Virus record (IMG/VR): IMGVR_UViG_3300048102_000063
Span: 1-22,244 of that record
Origin: a virus
Length of the DNA stretch: 22,244 nt
Direction: 5' to 3' (one strand)
The notes beneath the pieces were generated by a model that worked only from the letters and a program-made list of their open reading frames with translations, searched no databases and was not told where the DNA came from. Every line of letters starts with the position of its first letter. Within the stretch, counting starts at the first letter, position 1. The position numbers were made by a program, and so were the translations under genes. This document shows, piece after piece, positions 1-6,864 of the stretch.

Positions 1-761
1 TGCAAACTGCACGAACTATTAACGGTGTGTCCTTTAACGGCTCTGCCAACATCACCGTTGCAGACAGCACTAAGGTTCCAACCTCGCGGACTGTGAGTGC
101 GGGTAGCGGCATATCTGGTGGTGGTGCTTTATCTGGCAACATCACGATCAGCCACGCTGATACATCTTCTCAAGGGTCGGTCAACAACTCCGGTGCGACA
201 GTCATCCAAGACGTTACGCTTGATACATACGGCCACGTTACGGGGCTGGGCTCGCACACGCTGACGCTGGCAAATTTGGGATACACTGGGGCGACCAACG
301 CCAACTACATCACAAACAATAACCAGCTCACGAATGGGGCGGGATATACCACTAATGTGGGCGACATCACTAACGTGTCCGCTGGCACAAATTTGACTGG
401 CGGCGGCTCAAGTGGGTCCGTCACACTCAACGTGACGGCAAGTCCGACCTTCACCACAGTCACCGCAACCACATTCAACACCACGTCCGACCGCAACACT
501 AAGACGGACATCGAGCCGATCTCGGACGCGCTGGGCAAGGTGCAGCAGCTTGGCGGCTACAGCTTCACGTTCAAAGATAGTGGCGAAAAGTCGTCAGGTG
601 TGATAGCACAGGAGGTGCAGGCGGTGCTGCCAGAGCTGGTTCAAGAAAGCGACGCGGGCAATTTGACCGTCCAATACGGCAACATGGTGGGCCTCCTGAT
701 CGAGGCAATTAAAGAACAGCAGGCGCAGATCGACGCGCTGACGGCAAAACTCAACGGCTAA
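1..761 (+). CDS. tail fibre/spike protein, C-terminal part with peptidase S74 intramolecular chaperone (5' partial)
   Basis: The reading frame is open from base 3, so the gene starts upstream of the window; the GTG at 27 is internal. The visible part begins with a Q-T-A-R-T-I-N-G-V-S-F-N-G motif that is widespread in phage fibres. Gly/Ser/Thr/Asn-rich beta-repeats follow, with SAGSGISGGG and SAGTNLTGGG turns. The end is a peptidase S74 (endosialidase chaperone) domain. That family trimerises the fibre and then cuts itself off, using a Ser and a Lys five residues later. Here these are in SDRNTK (Ser codon at 486, Lys codon at 501), followed by DIEP, SGVIAQEVQ and a C-terminal coiled coil (LIEAIKEQQAQIDAL). 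All hallmark segments are present, so the domain is probably active. The role is host receptor binding at the tail tip. GC content is high, unlike the next three genes. Confidence 0.9.
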   Translation, partial: QTARTINGVSFNGSANITVADSTKVPTSRTVSAGSGISGGGALSGNITISHADTSSQGSVNNSGATVIQDVTLDTYGHVTGLGSHTLTLANLGYTGATNANYITNNNQLTNGAGYTTNVGDITNVSAGTNLTGGGSSGSVTLNVTASPTFTTVTATTFNTTSDRNTKTDIEPISDALGKVQQLGGYSFTFKDSGEKSSGVIAQEVQAVLPELVQESDAGNLTVQYGNMVGLLIEAIKEQQAQIDALTAKLNG

Positions 762-779
762 TAGTGGAAGGACACGAAG

Positions 780-1250
780 ATGGCTATTCAAGTAAACGGC
801 ACGACTGTTATTGATGACAGTCGAAACTTACAGAATGTAGGCGGTTTAAAGACGGTAGGTGGTAATTCCATTCTTGGGAGCGGAAATATTACCACTGGAG
901 CTAGTACAGCCGTTAACGGAGTGGGAACGTACACCGTTGCACATGACACTTCGCAATCAAATACTGTAGGGGTAGGCTATAAAGAGGGTAGGACTACCGC
1001 AGGTAGCAATTTAGAATCCCGTGGCATAGAGGGGGGAGCGCTTGCTGTCACAAACCAAACAACCTCTACCTCTGGCACGACAGGTCTGACTAGCGCGGTA
1101 AACAACAGCTTTGCTTCCAATACCTCCCTACAAAGTAACCAGACTTATTCGGGAAGTTGGCGGTTAATGACTCCAGCAATGAGAGCACCGCAAGAAGCTA
1201 GTCCAAACTGGGGTCCAACATTTCCCGGTCTTTGGGTGAGGTACGCTTAA
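780..1250 (+). CDS. small tail fibre-like protein
   Basis: This 156-residue protein has an N-terminus (VNGTTVIDDSRNLQN, then GNSILGSGNI) typical of short marine phage fibre or collar proteins. The middle is low-complexity and rich in Thr, Ser, Asn and Gly. The end (GSWRLMTP followed by GLWVRYA) matches the common G-x-W-R ... L-W-x-R fibre terminus. A Shine-Dalgarno GGAAGG lies at 766-771, and the stop overlaps the next start by one base. It is probably a minor adhesin acting with the S74 fibre. No enzyme motif is visible. It opens the AT-rich stretch that runs through the halogenase gene. The fibre assignment rests on composition and terminal motifs only. Confidence 0.7.
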   Translation: MAIQVNGTTVIDDSRNLQNVGGLKTVGGNSILGSGNITTGASTAVNGVGTYTVAHDTSQSNTVGVGYKEGRTTAGSNLESRGIEGGALAVTNQTTSTSGTTGLTSAVNNSFASNTSLQSNQTYSGSWRLMTPAMRAPQEASPNWGPTFPGLWVRYA

Positions 1251-1690
1251 TGACATATGTTTACAAAGAAGCGGTTTATATTGACGACACAGGCAATCGT
1301 ATTGACTGCTTTCTTAATCTGCCTGAGTATGAAGGTTGGACGCCGTATACCCTAGATGTAAATGACGCCGACATGACTATCGACAACACTGCACTGCTTG
1401 CCCAGATGCAGGCAGACGGTGCGATTGGGGCATACATTGCCCCAACACCCCCCACTCAGGCGGAAATAGATGCTGCTAACGCTGCTGAAATTAGGCTTTT
1501 AAGAGACAGCCAATTACGGGCGTTTGTTGACCCTGTGGTTTCAAATCCTATGCGATGGAGTGGGTTAACTTCTGATGAACAAACGGAAGTCACACAGTAC
1601 CGAACAGATTTGTTGGATATTACGGCTCAAGCTACGTTCCCAACTTCTGTGGTCTGGCCAACGCTTCCTTCTGTTTTGGACATATCGTGA
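1250..1690 (+). CDS. phage tail assembly chaperone-like protein
   Basis: The ATG at 1250 was preferred over the in-frame TTG at 1232 because it sits in a TAATG junction with the upstream stop and has a GGGTGAGG ribosome site at 1234-1241. The product is 146 residues. The N-terminal half (YVYKEAVYIDDTGNRIDCF, LPEYEGWTPY) has no assigned function. The C-terminal half has the pattern RLLRDSQLRAF, then MRWSGLT, YRTDLLDI, FPTSVVWPTLP. This matches the phage tail assembly chaperone family (Phage_tail_APC type), which usually reads as a charged helix, then W-x-x-Y-R-x-x-L-R-D and F-P-x-x-x-x-W-P. It lies directly after fibre genes, as expected for a fibre assembly helper. Its GTGA stop overlaps the halogenase start. 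Confidence 0.6.
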   Translation: MTYVYKEAVYIDDTGNRIDCFLNLPEYEGWTPYTLDVNDADMTIDNTALLAQMQADGAIGAYIAPTPPTQAEIDAANAAEIRLLRDSQLRAFVDPVVSNPMRWSGLTSDEQTEVTQYRTDLLDITAQATFPTSVVWPTLPSVLDIS

Positions 1691-2910
1691 AGAAGTACGC
1701 GGTCATAGGTCGTGGAACTGTTGGGTGCATGTCGGCGTTGCAAATGAAACTTAGCTTTCCAGAAGCAAAAGTTGAGTGGCACTACGATCCTAACATTAAA
1801 CCGCAGGCGGTAGGCGAGGGGACAACTCTCGTACTCCCTTCCCTTCTGCATCGAACCTTGGGGTTTGGTCCCAAAGACTTTGATCTTGTGGATGGCTACG
1901 TAAAAACGGGTATCTTCAAGCGGGGTTGGTCTGCCACTGAAGAAGAGTTTCTCCATGAGTTTCCCTCACCAACAGTGGCCTTGCACTTTAACGCAAACAA
2001 GATGCAGGACTACGTGTATGGAAGACTAAAAGACCATGTTGACTTGTTTGAACATAATGTAAAACCAGATGACATTGATGCTGATTACATCATTGACTGT
2101 TCTGGTCGCCCCAAGGATTACAGTAAGCACTCGCAGTCTGCTTACATCCCTGTCAACGCTGTTCACGTTAACCAGTGTTACTGGGACGCTCCCAAGTTTT
2201 CTCACACGCTTACAATTGCTCGCCCATATGGTTGGGTCTTTGGAATACCCCTCCAAAACAGATGTTCCATTGGGTATCTGTATAACAGTGACATCAACAC
2301 CCTTGAAGAAGTAAAAGAAGACGTCAAGGCAATCTTTAGTGACTTTGATTTGACCCCAAGCGAAGAGACTAACTCGTTTGGCTTCAACAACTACTCAAAG
2401 AACCGTAACTTTACGGATAGAGTAGCGAGCAATGGTAATGCGTCATTCTTCTTAGAGCCTCTGGAAGCTATGTCTTTTGGTATGGCCAGCACTGTTATAG
2501 ACAACGCAATTAACTACCTTCAGGGTCTTGTGCCTGTAGAACAGGCCAACATGGAATATGTAGGTTTGGTAAGAAACGTAGAGCGCATAATCATGATGCA
2601 CTACTTTGCTGGGTCTAAATACAACACACCCTTCTGGGATTATGCAAAAGAACGTGGGGAGCTTTGCATGCAGAGTGGTAAGTATGACCCTGCTTTTTGT
2701 GACATGATAAAACACGCTTACCCCGCAGGCGCATTTGGATCAGCACCGCAAACAATAATGGATAGTGGTCAGGCTTCTATGGACTACCTACACTTGAGTA
2801 ACTTGTGGTGGTCCCCATCTTTTGCACAGAACCTTGATGGCCTTGGTATTCGCAGTAAGCTCGAAGGCGTCCTAGGAGTAAATCAAGCCTCGTCGGTGGC
2901 CGCAGAGTGA
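1687..2910 (+). CDS. flavin-dependent (tryptophan-type) halogenase
   Basis: The 407-residue protein starts at a GTG in a GTGA overlap. This start is forced because the FAD-binding strand begins at residue 4. Family members use FADH2, O2 and halide to make a hypohalous acid that halogenates an electron-rich substrate through a catalytic lysine. Visible landmarks are the dinucleotide fold GRGTVG (Gly8, Gly10, Gly13), VGEGTT (42-47), Lys73 in the GYVKTGIFKRGW block that aligns with the PrnA Lys79 block, DCSG at 137-140, W-V-F-G-I-P at 183-188 (canonical W-x-W-x-I-P), FFLEPLEA at 254-261, and HYF plus TPFW at 305-317. It is about 100 residues shorter than many bacterial enzymes. Halogenases are known in marine cyanophages (VirX1 of Syn10). 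It sits among fibre genes in an AT-rich island. The substrate is unknown. Confidence 0.92.
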   Translation: MKKYAVIGRGTVGCMSALQMKLSFPEAKVEWHYDPNIKPQAVGEGTTLVLPSLLHRTLGFGPKDFDLVDGYVKTGIFKRGWSATEEEFLHEFPSPTVALHFNANKMQDYVYGRLKDHVDLFEHNVKPDDIDADYIIDCSGRPKDYSKHSQSAYIPVNAVHVNQCYWDAPKFSHTLTIARPYGWVFGIPLQNRCSIGYLYNSDINTLEEVKEDVKAIFSDFDLTPSEETNSFGFNNYSKNRNFTDRVASNGNASFFLEPLEAMSFGMASTVIDNAINYLQGLVPVEQANMEYVGLVRNVERIIMMHYFAGSKYNTPFWDYAKERGELCMQSGKYDPAFCDMIKHAYPAGAFGSAPQTIMDSGQASMDYLHLSNLWWSPSFAQNLDGLGIRSKLEGVLGVNQASSVAAE

Positions 2911-2931
2911 CCCAAGGAGGGGTAACATAAA

Positions 2932-3570
2932 ATGTTAGGTTTCTCACCGTATTCAGCCACAGCTTTTGCCGATTTAGGTAGCGGCGAACAACTGTTTGTT
3001 GTTACAGGGCTTGCTGCGTCGGGGGCAATTGGCAACGTATCGGTTACGGGCGACCAGATTGGCCTACTTCTAGGTTCTGTAGAAGGCACGGCGTCTAGCA
3101 ACGGCGTTACTGTAGATGCGGGCGCAACCGCTGCGGTTAGCGAAGAAACAGGCCTAATTGGTAACGTCGGCTCCGTAATAGCTTCAGCAGCGGCGGGTGT
3201 TGATGTAACTGGGGTGGAGGCTACGGGTTCCCCGGGCAGTGTTACTGTTATCAACGCTTCGGTTATTAGCCCGACAGGTGTCGAAGGCACCGGGGCGCTT
3301 GGCGACGTTACCGTAACAGGTAATCAGAGCGGGCTGACGCTAACAGGCGTAGCTGGAACCATGGCTGTTGGCACTGCGGAAGGCCAAGCTGGTGCAGGTG
3401 CGGATGTAACTGGAGTTTTTGCTACAGGTAGTGTAGGCTCGGTGACAATAACAGGCACGGCTACAATAACGCCCGTAGGGGTGTTTGCGACTGGGCAAGT
3501 TGGTCAAGCCCTTGTATGGGGTAAGATCGTCCCCGATCCGGGTACAGTTTGGACACGAATAGCAGCGTAA
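2932..3570 (+). CDS. repeat-built structural protein, probable beta-solenoid adhesin
   Basis: The 212-residue protein has a strong AAGGAGGGG ribosome site at 2914-2922. After a short leader (LGFSPYSATAF) it consists of about eight copies of a roughly 22-residue unit reading G-V-x-A-T-G-x-x-G-x-V-T-V-x-G. Copies begin near residues 26, 49, 71, 94, 116, 139, 161 and 183. The last runs into an aromatic cap (VWGKIVPDP, VWTRIAA). Composition is Gly, Val, Thr and Ala with almost no charge, which fits a stacked beta-strand rod. Similar repeat proteins sit beside tail genes in marine phages, so a virion or fibre role is inferred. No enzymatic motif was seen. GC content returns to the high level of the first gene. 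Confidence 0.6.
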   Translation: MLGFSPYSATAFADLGSGEQLFVVTGLAASGAIGNVSVTGDQIGLLLGSVEGTASSNGVTVDAGATAAVSEETGLIGNVGSVIASAAAGVDVTGVEATGSPGSVTVINASVISPTGVEGTGALGDVTVTGNQSGLTLTGVAGTMAVGTAEGQAGAGADVTGVFATGSVGSVTITGTATITPVGVFATGQVGQALVWGKIVPDPGTVWTRIAA

Positions 3571-3579
3571 AGGTGGAAA

Positions 3580-4422
3580 ATGCCTAGTACATATACAACG
3601 AACGGCGGCATAGAGCTACCCGCGAACGGTGAGCAGTCTGCTACATGGGGCAACACCGTAAACGAGAATATGAATATTCTCGACCGTCTAACCAACGGCG
3701 TCGGTTCTATAACGCTTACGGGTATTACGCATACACTTACTACGTCCAACGGTTCCGTTTCGGATGGGCACTACAAGGTGCTTCTTTTGGGCGGTTCGCC
3801 TTCCGGTACAAACACCATTACTGTTTCGCCGAACGACGCTCAACACATCTACATCGTTAAAAACAACACCGGCGAGACTGCTACGTTTACCCAAGGCTCC
3901 GGAAGCACTCTTAATGTTGTGGCGGGTAGCACCAAGATTATTTACTGTGACGGCGCAGGCTCCGGGGCAGGTGTTGTAGATATCACAGGCTCCCTCGACA
4001 TCGGCGCTTTGGTCATTGACGGCACAGCACTTACGGCCACAGGCGCAGAGCTGAACACCCTTGATGGAATTACCGCTACTACTGCGGAGCTGAACATCCT
4101 TGACGGTGTTACGGCTACAACTGCAGAGCTGAATATCCTTGACGGCGTCACAGCCACGACTGCTGAGTTAAATTACGTTGACGGAGTTACGTCCGCTATT
4201 CAAACGCAGATCGACACTAAAGCGCCCTCTGCAAGCCCCACGCTTACTACCCCCACGTTTACTTCTGCCGTCACTATTACCGGTGGAACCGAGAGTTGGA
4301 CCGCGGTAGCATCGGGCACTAACCTGACATTTGCGTACAACGGCACCAATGTAATGCGCGTCGATAGTTCAGGGAATTTATCCGTAATTGGTAACGTAAA
4401 TACCAATGGGACCATCTCGTAA
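3580..4422 (+). CDS. tail fibre-like protein with TAELN repeats
   Basis: The 280-residue protein is preceded by AGGTGG at 3571-3576. The N-terminus (NGGIELPANGEQSATWGNT followed by NENMNILD) is the standard opening of many marine phage fibre proteins. Residues of about 45-140 look like a beta-rich head (TLTGITHTLTTSNG, IYIVKNNTG). Four tandem 13-residue units, T-A-E-L-N-I-L-D-G-V-T-A-T with variations, follow at bases 4042-4197. A linker and a beta-rich C-terminus (NLTFAYNGTNVMRVDSSGN) complete it. TAELN repeats are typical of trimeric fibre shafts. The role is probably host attachment. There is no S74 domain in this protein, unlike the fibre at the window start. Confidence 0.8.
   Translation: MPSTYTTNGGIELPANGEQSATWGNTVNENMNILDRLTNGVGSITLTGITHTLTTSNGSVSDGHYKVLLLGGSPSGTNTITVSPNDAQHIYIVKNNTGETATFTQGSGSTLNVVAGSTKIIYCDGAGSGAGVVDITGSLDIGALVIDGTALTATGAELNTLDGITATTAELNILDGVTATTAELNILDGVTATTAELNYVDGVTSAIQTQIDTKAPSASPTLTTPTFTSAVTITGGTESWTAVASGTNLTFAYNGTNVMRVDSSGNLSVIGNVNTNGTIS
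4042..4197 (+). repeat. four tandem 39-bp units encoding the TAELN fibre repeat
   Basis: Units lie at 4042-4080, 4081-4119, 4120-4158 and 4159-4197. Each encodes 13 residues around A-E-L-N-x-x-D-G-x-T. The two middle units encode the identical peptide while differing at many third codon positions. That means the array is old and held at protein level rather than freshly duplicated. Confidence 0.9.
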
Positions 4423-4443
4423 CAATGCCGTCGGAGGTTTATA

Positions 4444-6300
4444 ATGCCGCTACAAAAGCTCCAGTTTCGTCCCGGGATTGTACGGGATACGACCGACTAC
4501 ACTAACGAAGGTGGGTGGAGAGACGGCGATAAAATACGTTTCCGTATGGGTTTCCCCGAAACTATAGGCGGCTGGACTAGGTTAACCTCTGAGGCGCTGG
4601 ACGGCGCTTGCCGATTCTTGCATAGTTGGACTTCCTTAGCTGGTACGACGTACATCGGCGCAGGTACAAATATGAAGCTGTACGTGGTAGAGGGTTCGGA
4701 GCCATCTGACATCACGCCGATTAGAGCGACCACTTCTGCGGGGGATGTAACCTTTGCAGCTACAAACGGCTCTACAACGATCACTGTTTCGGACACTTCT
4801 AACGGGGTAGTACTGAACGACTTCGTTACATTCTCAGGCGCAGTAGGTTTGGGCGGAAACATCACCGCAGCGGTACTCAACCAAGAGTATCAAGTTACTT
4901 CTGTTGTGGACGCCAACTCTTACACGATTGAATCTGCGGTGGCCGCAAACGCTTCGGACACTGGTAATGGCGGTGCAGCGGTTGTAGGTGCGTATCAGAT
5001 TAACGTAGGTCTGGACTCATCCGCTGCTGGTAGTGGTTGGAGTGCTGGCTCTTGGAGCCGGGGTACTTGGGGTTCAGCGGCTGACGTTTCTGTTCCTAGT
5101 ACGAGTTTACGTCTGTGGTCCATGGACAATTTCGGGGAAGACTTACTGGCCAACGTACGTGGTGGCGGTATATATTATTGGGACTCTTCTTCAGGTACGG
5201 GTACACGCGCCGTAGATATAACTACTCTAAGTGGAAACAACCAACCTCAAGTTGCTAATATTGTTCTTGTCTCTGAACGCGATCGACACGTTATTGCATT
5301 TGGCTGCGACCCAGAGGCCGATCCCGGCGTCTTAGACCCACTAACGATCCGCTTTTCTAGCCAAGAGAGCTTTACAGATTGGGCCGCTACAGACGTTAAC
5401 ACCGCTGGTGAGTTGCGAGTCGGTACAGGTTCTGAGATAATCGCTGCAGTACAAACTAAACAACAAGTGATAGTGTTTACAGACCGATCCGTATCTTCAA
5501 TGCAGTTTATTGGTGCGCCGTTTACCTTCGGCCTATCTGAAGTCTCTACAAACACTTCGATCGTGGGACAGAACGCCGCCGTTGCTTTTGGTGATGCCGT
5601 GTACTGGATGGGCGACGACGTATTCTACAAATACGATGGTAACGTGCAGCTTATCCCCTGTCCTGTAGAAGAGTACATATTTGCGGATATGAACATCGCG
5701 CAGAGGGCTAAAGTTACCGCGGCGAGTAACAGCAAGTTTAACGAGATTTGGTGGTTTTACCCTTCCGCTGATAGCACCACTAACGACAGCTACGTCGTGT
5801 TCAACTACGCCGAAAACGTATGGTATTATGGCACTATGGCGCGCACTGCTTGGGACGAAGGCGGCGTGTCAGGGTATTCGATCGCTGCGTCTACTGATGG
5901 ATATGTCTATTTCCACGAGAACGGCGTATCTGACGGCAGCACAAATCCACCGAGCGCTATAAGCAGCTACATAGAGTCCAGCGCCATCGACATCGGGGAC
6001 GGCGATCAGTTTATGTTCGTAAGCCGTATTTTGCCTGATCTGACGTTCCGCAACTCTCCGGGCAACCCAGTGGCTACCTTTTCGGTAAGCGCGCGTAACT
6101 TCCCCGGTGCCAACTTTGACCAGACTAATTCTGGTACTGCGGTCCGCACGGCTACCGCACCTGTGGAGCAGTTTACAGATCAGTTGTTCTTCCGACTGCG
6201 AGGGCGCTCTATGTCGTTAAAAGTTGAGTCGAACGACGTCAATACCGAGTGGCGGCTAGGCACACCGCGCGCAGATATGCGTACGGATGGGAGGCGTTAA
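4444..6300 (+). CDS. packaged DNA stabilisation / tail hub protein (P22 gp10-like)
   Basis: The 618-residue protein has a GGAGGT ribosome site at 4433-4438. Its start (LQFRPGIVRDTTDYTNEGGW, then DGDKIRFRMGFPETIGGW) is the signature of podovirus stabilisation proteins related to P22 gp10, which plug the portal after packaging and form part of the tail hub. The rest is beta-rich with repeated Trp/Tyr motifs, consistent with a propeller-like fold (for example SLRLWSMDNFGEDLL, IYYWDSSSG, VIVFTDRSVSSMQFIG, IWWFYPSA, VWYYGTMARTAW). Length is somewhat above P22 gp10. It overlaps the next start in a TAATG. It would act in the virion at the head-tail junction. The homology is recognised from motifs, so a general tail-tube or hub label is the fallback. 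Confidence 0.72.
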   Translation: MPLQKLQFRPGIVRDTTDYTNEGGWRDGDKIRFRMGFPETIGGWTRLTSEALDGACRFLHSWTSLAGTTYIGAGTNMKLYVVEGSEPSDITPIRATTSAGDVTFAATNGSTTITVSDTSNGVVLNDFVTFSGAVGLGGNITAAVLNQEYQVTSVVDANSYTIESAVAANASDTGNGGAAVVGAYQINVGLDSSAAGSGWSAGSWSRGTWGSAADVSVPSTSLRLWSMDNFGEDLLANVRGGGIYYWDSSSGTGTRAVDITTLSGNNQPQVANIVLVSERDRHVIAFGCDPEADPGVLDPLTIRFSSQESFTDWAATDVNTAGELRVGTGSEIIAAVQTKQQVIVFTDRSVSSMQFIGAPFTFGLSEVSTNTSIVGQNAAVAFGDAVYWMGDDVFYKYDGNVQLIPCPVEEYIFADMNIAQRAKVTAASNSKFNEIWWFYPSADSTTNDSYVVFNYAENVWYYGTMARTAWDEGGVSGYSIAASTDGYVYFHENGVSDGSTNPPSAISSYIESSAIDIGDGDQFMFVSRILPDLTFRNSPGNPVATFSVSARNFPGANFDQTNSGTAVRTATAPVEQFTDQLFFRLRGRSMSLKVESNDVNTEWRLGTPRADMRTDGRR

Positions 6301-6551
6301 TGTCTCAACCAACAACTATCCCGTTTTTTGCCGCTGCACCTGCAGAGTACCAACAGAGCTACATGGCGCAGATAACCCGTGCGTTTGCGCTATATGCACA
6401 GCAGCAGCAGAACCCCGGGGCTGTTCGTGGTAGTACCTTGAACTTATCGAATTTAAGCGTGTACGCTAATAATGCAGCTGCCGTAGCTGGTGGGCTTGCT
6501 GTAGATGATGTGTATAAAACCGCAACTGGCGAACTGAGGATAGTAGTATGA
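6300..6551 (+). CDS. small phage protein of unknown function
   Basis: The 83-residue protein starts at the ATG of a TAATG junction, with GGGAGG at 6289-6294 as ribosome site; the upstream in-frame ATG at 6249 would add residues inside the previous gene. The middle is Gln-rich (YAQQQQNPGAV). The end (NNAAAVAGGLAVDDVYKTA, then GELRIVV) matches a short terminal motif often seen at the end of phage structural or fibre-associated proteins: A-x-A-G-G-L-x-V-x-D-x-Y. No signal peptide or membrane segment is present. Position suggests a minor virion or assembly factor. Function is not known to me. Confidence 0.7.
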   Translation: MSQPTTIPFFAAAPAEYQQSYMAQITRAFALYAQQQQNPGAVRGSTLNLSNLSVYANNAAAVAGGLAVDDVYKTATGELRIVV

Positions 6552-6631
6552 CTGATAAGGCAACGCCTGAACGCAAAGATGTATCGGTGCCGATCACAGC
6601 GCCAAAACCTGCTGGCGGCGGCGTATTCTAA
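6548..6631 (+). CDS. 27-residue micro-protein, translationally coupled on both sides
   Basis: The ATG at 6548 overlaps the upstream stop (ATGA), and its own stop TAA shares a base with the next start (TAATG at 6629-6633). The peptide begins MTDKATPERKDVSVPI and ends PAGGGVF. It is charged at the start, proline/glycine-rich at the end, and has no hydrophobic segment. Without it there would be an 80-base gap in a region with no other gaps, which supports it being a real gene. It could also serve mainly to carry ribosomes to the next cistron. Function unknown. Confidence 0.6.
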   Translation: MTDKATPERKDVSVPITAPKPAGGGVF

Positions 6632-6864
6632 TGGAGATGGCCGCTCTTTGGAATGTTGGACTTACCGCTGGAGTAGGGTTTATTGCTTGGTGGGCTAAGT
6701 CCCAACACGACGAGCTGCGCCGTGTGCAGATACTACTTAACCGAACTCGTGAAGAGATGGCTAAAGAGTATGTTACTAAAGCCGATAGTTCAGCGGTAAT
6801 GAGTCAGATCGTAGCGCGTTTCGACCGACTCGAAGAAAAGATAGATAGATTGATGGAAAAATGA
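6631..6864 (+). CDS. small single-pass membrane protein with coiled coil
   Basis: The 77-residue protein has an N-terminal membrane segment (residues of about 4-21, AALWNVGLTAGVGFIAWW). A charged helix follows (QHDELRRVQILLNRTREEM), then a short heptad-like C-terminus (ARFDRLEEKIDRLMEK). This layout is common for small phage inner-membrane proteins near lysis genes, such as spanin-like or holin-associated proteins. No family signature was recognised. It starts in a TAATG overlap and its stop overlaps the next start (ATGA), so all products in this stretch are probably made from one message. It may be an accessory lysis or envelope protein. That is inference. Confidence 0.65.
   Translation: MEMAALWNVGLTAGVGFIAWWAKSQHDELRRVQILLNRTREEMAKEYVTKADSSAVMSQIVARFDRLEEKIDRLMEK

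Noticed and set aside
305-538. Open reading frames on the - strand here and at many other places (for example 2883-3290, 6776-7354, 11314-12006, 16011-16583, 17571-17987)
   Set aside because: They lie fully inside well-supported + strand genes, have low-complexity or Ser/Val/Arg-biased translations typical of antisense shadows, and lack ribosome sites in any gap.
1232-1249. TTG start at 1232 for the tail assembly chaperone-like gene
   Set aside because: The ATG at 1250 has an ideal ribosome site and a TAATG junction; the TTG codon overlaps that ribosome site itself.
780-1250. Diversity-generating retroelement variable region in the small fibre end
   Set aside because: No reverse transcriptase and no second copy of the 3' end of the gene were found in the window; the G-S-W-R ... 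W-V-R end is a standard fibre terminus.
4042-4197. CRISPR-like tandem repeat
   Set aside because: There are no spacers; the repeats are contiguous, in frame, and encode the TAELN fibre motif.
6249-6299. Upstream start at 6249 for the 83-residue protein
   Set aside because: It lies within the stabilisation gene and gives an Arg-rich extension; the ATG at 6300 has GGGAGG and a TAATG junction.
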